Positions 8,011 to 8,868 of a stretch of DNA of 8,868 bases are shown piece by piece. Numbering within the stretch: position 1 is the stretch's first letter; every line of letters starts with the position of its first letter. The notes under the pieces were generated by a model, which saw only the letters and a program-made list of their open reading frames with translations, was not told where the DNA came from and made no database searches. A program made the position numbers and the translations under genes. Origin of the DNA: Anditalea sp035461405 (lineage in GTDB: Bacteria; Bacteroidota; Bacteroidia; Cytophagales; Cyclobacteriaceae). The stretch lies in NCBI GenBank assembly GCA_035461405.1, contig DATHVH010000386.1:1-8868 (forward strand), read 5' to 3'.

Positions 8011-8152
8011 ACAACTAAAATATAAAATTTAATTTTTTGTCCAATTACGAACACTGCCTTATAAGATTAATATTGTAAATACTTTAAAAAATCATATTTA
8101 TAAGTATATATGATGATAAGCGGAAGAAATTTTGTATGAATGGAAGAAAACC

Positions 8153-8221
8153 TGATTAATATTTGGAATTTATTGATTAATTCCTTTTTTTAAACCTATT
8201 ATATTAGATTCTATTGATTAA
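8153..8221. repeat. Three spaced TGATTAA heptamers
   Basis: TGATTAA occurs at 8153-8159, 8174-8180 and 8215-8221, with start-to-start distances of 21 and 41 bases, close to two and four helical turns. The last two copies extend to TATTGATTAA (8171-8180, 8212-8221). The last copy overlaps the predicted transcription start of the SusC operon. They could be binding sites for a regulator, but simple AT-rich words also recur by chance. Confidence 0.3.
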
Positions 8222-8223
8222 CT

Positions 8224-8254
8224 CAAAATTAAATTTCGAAAAAACTTATTCAAA
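8224..8254 (-). promoter_or_regulatory. Candidate Bacteroidetes promoter for the susCD operon
   Basis: On the minus strand TTTG (8254-8251) lies exactly 19 bases before TAATTTTG (8231-8224). This is a full match to the Bacteroidetes sigma-factor consensus TTTG, about 19-21 bases, TAnnTTTG. A start near 8216-8220 is predicted, giving a leader of roughly 290 bases. The match is exact, but the region is AT-rich and no second evidence is available. Confidence 0.5.
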
Positions 8255-8304
8255 AAAAGTTAAAAAAGGTTAAAAATATTTTTGTCAATGAATAACTTAT
8301 TTTT

Positions 8305-8323
8305 GATTATGATTATCATAAAA
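8305..8323. promoter_or_regulatory. Fur-box-like sequence
   Basis: GATTATGATTATCATAAAA matches 15 of 19 bases of the classical Fur box read on one strand (GATAATGATTATCATTATC). The first two hexamers are a perfect GATTAT tandem and the core ATGATTATCAT is palindromic. It lies about 50 bases upstream of the candidate operon promoter and overlaps a plus-strand TATTTTTG (8298-8305). Fur represses iron-uptake genes in many bacteria, so the site could link this region to iron, but Bacteroidetes Fur sites may differ and AT richness raises the chance rate. Confidence 0.35.
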
Positions 8324-8749
8324 ACTTATATGAAAAGAAATTTTATTCCAACTAAAGTGGAACTATAAGAATAAATAATCAATTTAATATGTAGAATTAA
8401 AAATTATATGCAAACATTAACTAAATAAACAAAATAAATGAACAAGGTATACTAAAACCTATAATTTAGCTTTTTGCAAAAAAAATCATAAAAACACCCT
8501 AATAATTAAATCTATATTTTTTGTTTTATCTAAAAAGATAGAATTACAAATAAAAAATGAACCATGAGTATTTTTATTATTTAGTTTAAGATACAATTTA
8601 TGAAAAGGTTGAAAATTCAAATAATTGCCATTAAATCAACTCCTTTAAATGCTTGAAAGATCTTAATGATAAAGAGTAGATGCTTATATCACTCCTTGTA
8701 TATGAAAATTAAAGATAAATTTAGTACATCTATATTATTAATATTACTC

Positions 8750-8779
8750 TTGGAAATTATTATATCTACATTATCTTTG
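8750..8779 (+). promoter_or_regulatory. Candidate promoter of the right-edge gene
   Basis: TTG (8750-8752) is separated by 19 bases from TATCTTTG (8772-8779), an exact TAnnTTTG -7 element. Transcription should start about 8783-8787, only a few bases before the ATG at 8789. Confidence 0.55.
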
Positions 8780-8788
8780 TGATCATAG

Positions 8789-8868
8789 ATGAACAATCAA
8801 ACCAGACATATCTCAAAGGTCTATACTTTTACGGTGGCAAATGCCCCTGTTCATCATTTCCACCATTC
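8789..8868 (+). CDS. Partial gene, N-terminus only, product unknown
   Basis: The first 26 codons plus two bases of a reading frame that continues past the window. It begins MNNQTRHISKVYTF and reaches a His-rich stretch, PVHHFHH (20-26). An in-frame TAG (8786-8788) sits directly before the ATG, so translation cannot start further upstream, and an exact -7 promoter element ends ten bases before the ATG. The base composition rises from very AT-rich to mixed at this point, as expected on entering a gene. No signal peptide or membrane segment is visible in the part seen. I cannot assign a family. The His cluster could suggest metal binding but may equally be incidental. Confidence 0.5.
   Translation, partial: MNNQTRHISKVYTFTVANAPVHHFHH

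Larger units (their letters stand above)
7930..8788. other. Long AT-rich divergent intergenic region
   Basis: 859 bases between the starts of the minus-strand SusC gene and a plus-strand partial gene. It is strikingly AT-rich with many A and T runs. I see no gene in it: open frames are tiny, for example 12 codons from 8330 and 18 codons from 8600, with no family resemblance. It holds candidate promoters, a Fur-like site, spaced heptamers and hairpins, listed separately. A 12-bp palindrome TTTTTGCAAAAA (8471-8482) and an imperfect TTCCA/TGGAA repeat (8346-8362) have no assigned role. Confidence 0.7.

Noticed and set aside
8277..8305. Two plus-strand TATTTTTG -7-like elements (8277-8284 and 8298-8305) as further promoters
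   Set aside because: Neither has a TTTG or TTG at the required 19-21 base distance, and such words are common in this AT-rich stretch.
8330..8656. Tiny open frames in the intergenic region (12 codons from 8330, 18 codons from 8600)
   Set aside because: Too short, with no promoter, coding bias or family resemblance to support them.
7930..8788. CRISPR array, tRNA, riboswitch or insertion sequence in the long spacer
   Set aside because: No regularly spaced long repeats, cloverleaf, recognised aptamer or terminal inverted repeats with a transposase were seen.

Overview
The window looks like a chromosomal piece of a Bacteroidetes bacterium, probably of the Cytophagales/Cyclobacteriaceae type. 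The grounds are a SusC/SusD outer-membrane pair, a SUI1-type translation factor, AT-rich DNA, starts without Shine-Dalgarno sequences, and TTTG/TAnnTTTG promoter motifs. The genus is inference from general protein character only.

Layout. 1-306: an unassigned left edge with short open frames but no identifiable gene, then AT-rich leader DNA. 307-1155 (+): a tandem-domain universal stress protein. 1413-1769 (+): a SUI1/eIF1-family factor. 1770-1999: a convergent gap with one probably bidirectional terminator and one clear minus-strand terminator. 7929 down to 2000 (-): a tight three-gene operon of a SusC-type TonB-dependent transporter, a SusD-like lipoprotein of the SusD_2 type, and a third secreted lipoprotein. 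The two gaps in the operon are 17 and 9 bases. 7930-8788: an 859-base, very AT-rich divergent intergenic region with candidate promoters, a Fur-box-like sequence, spaced heptamers and a leader hairpin. 8789-8868 (+): the first 26 codons of an unidentified gene that runs off the window.

How the genes work together. The SusC barrel and SusD lid should form an energised importer in the outer membrane. The third lipoprotein sits where SusE/SusF-like accessory binding proteins sit in Sus systems. No glycoside hydrolase, peptidase, sigma/anti-sigma pair or inner-membrane transporter is visible, so the cargo cannot be named. The SusC has no N-terminal STN signalling domain, so trans-envelope sigma signalling is not expected. 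A Fur-like site upstream hints at iron control but is unproven.

Nothing here is clearly a new biological system. The most interesting parts are the uncharacterised third lipoprotein and the long regulatory intergenic region.
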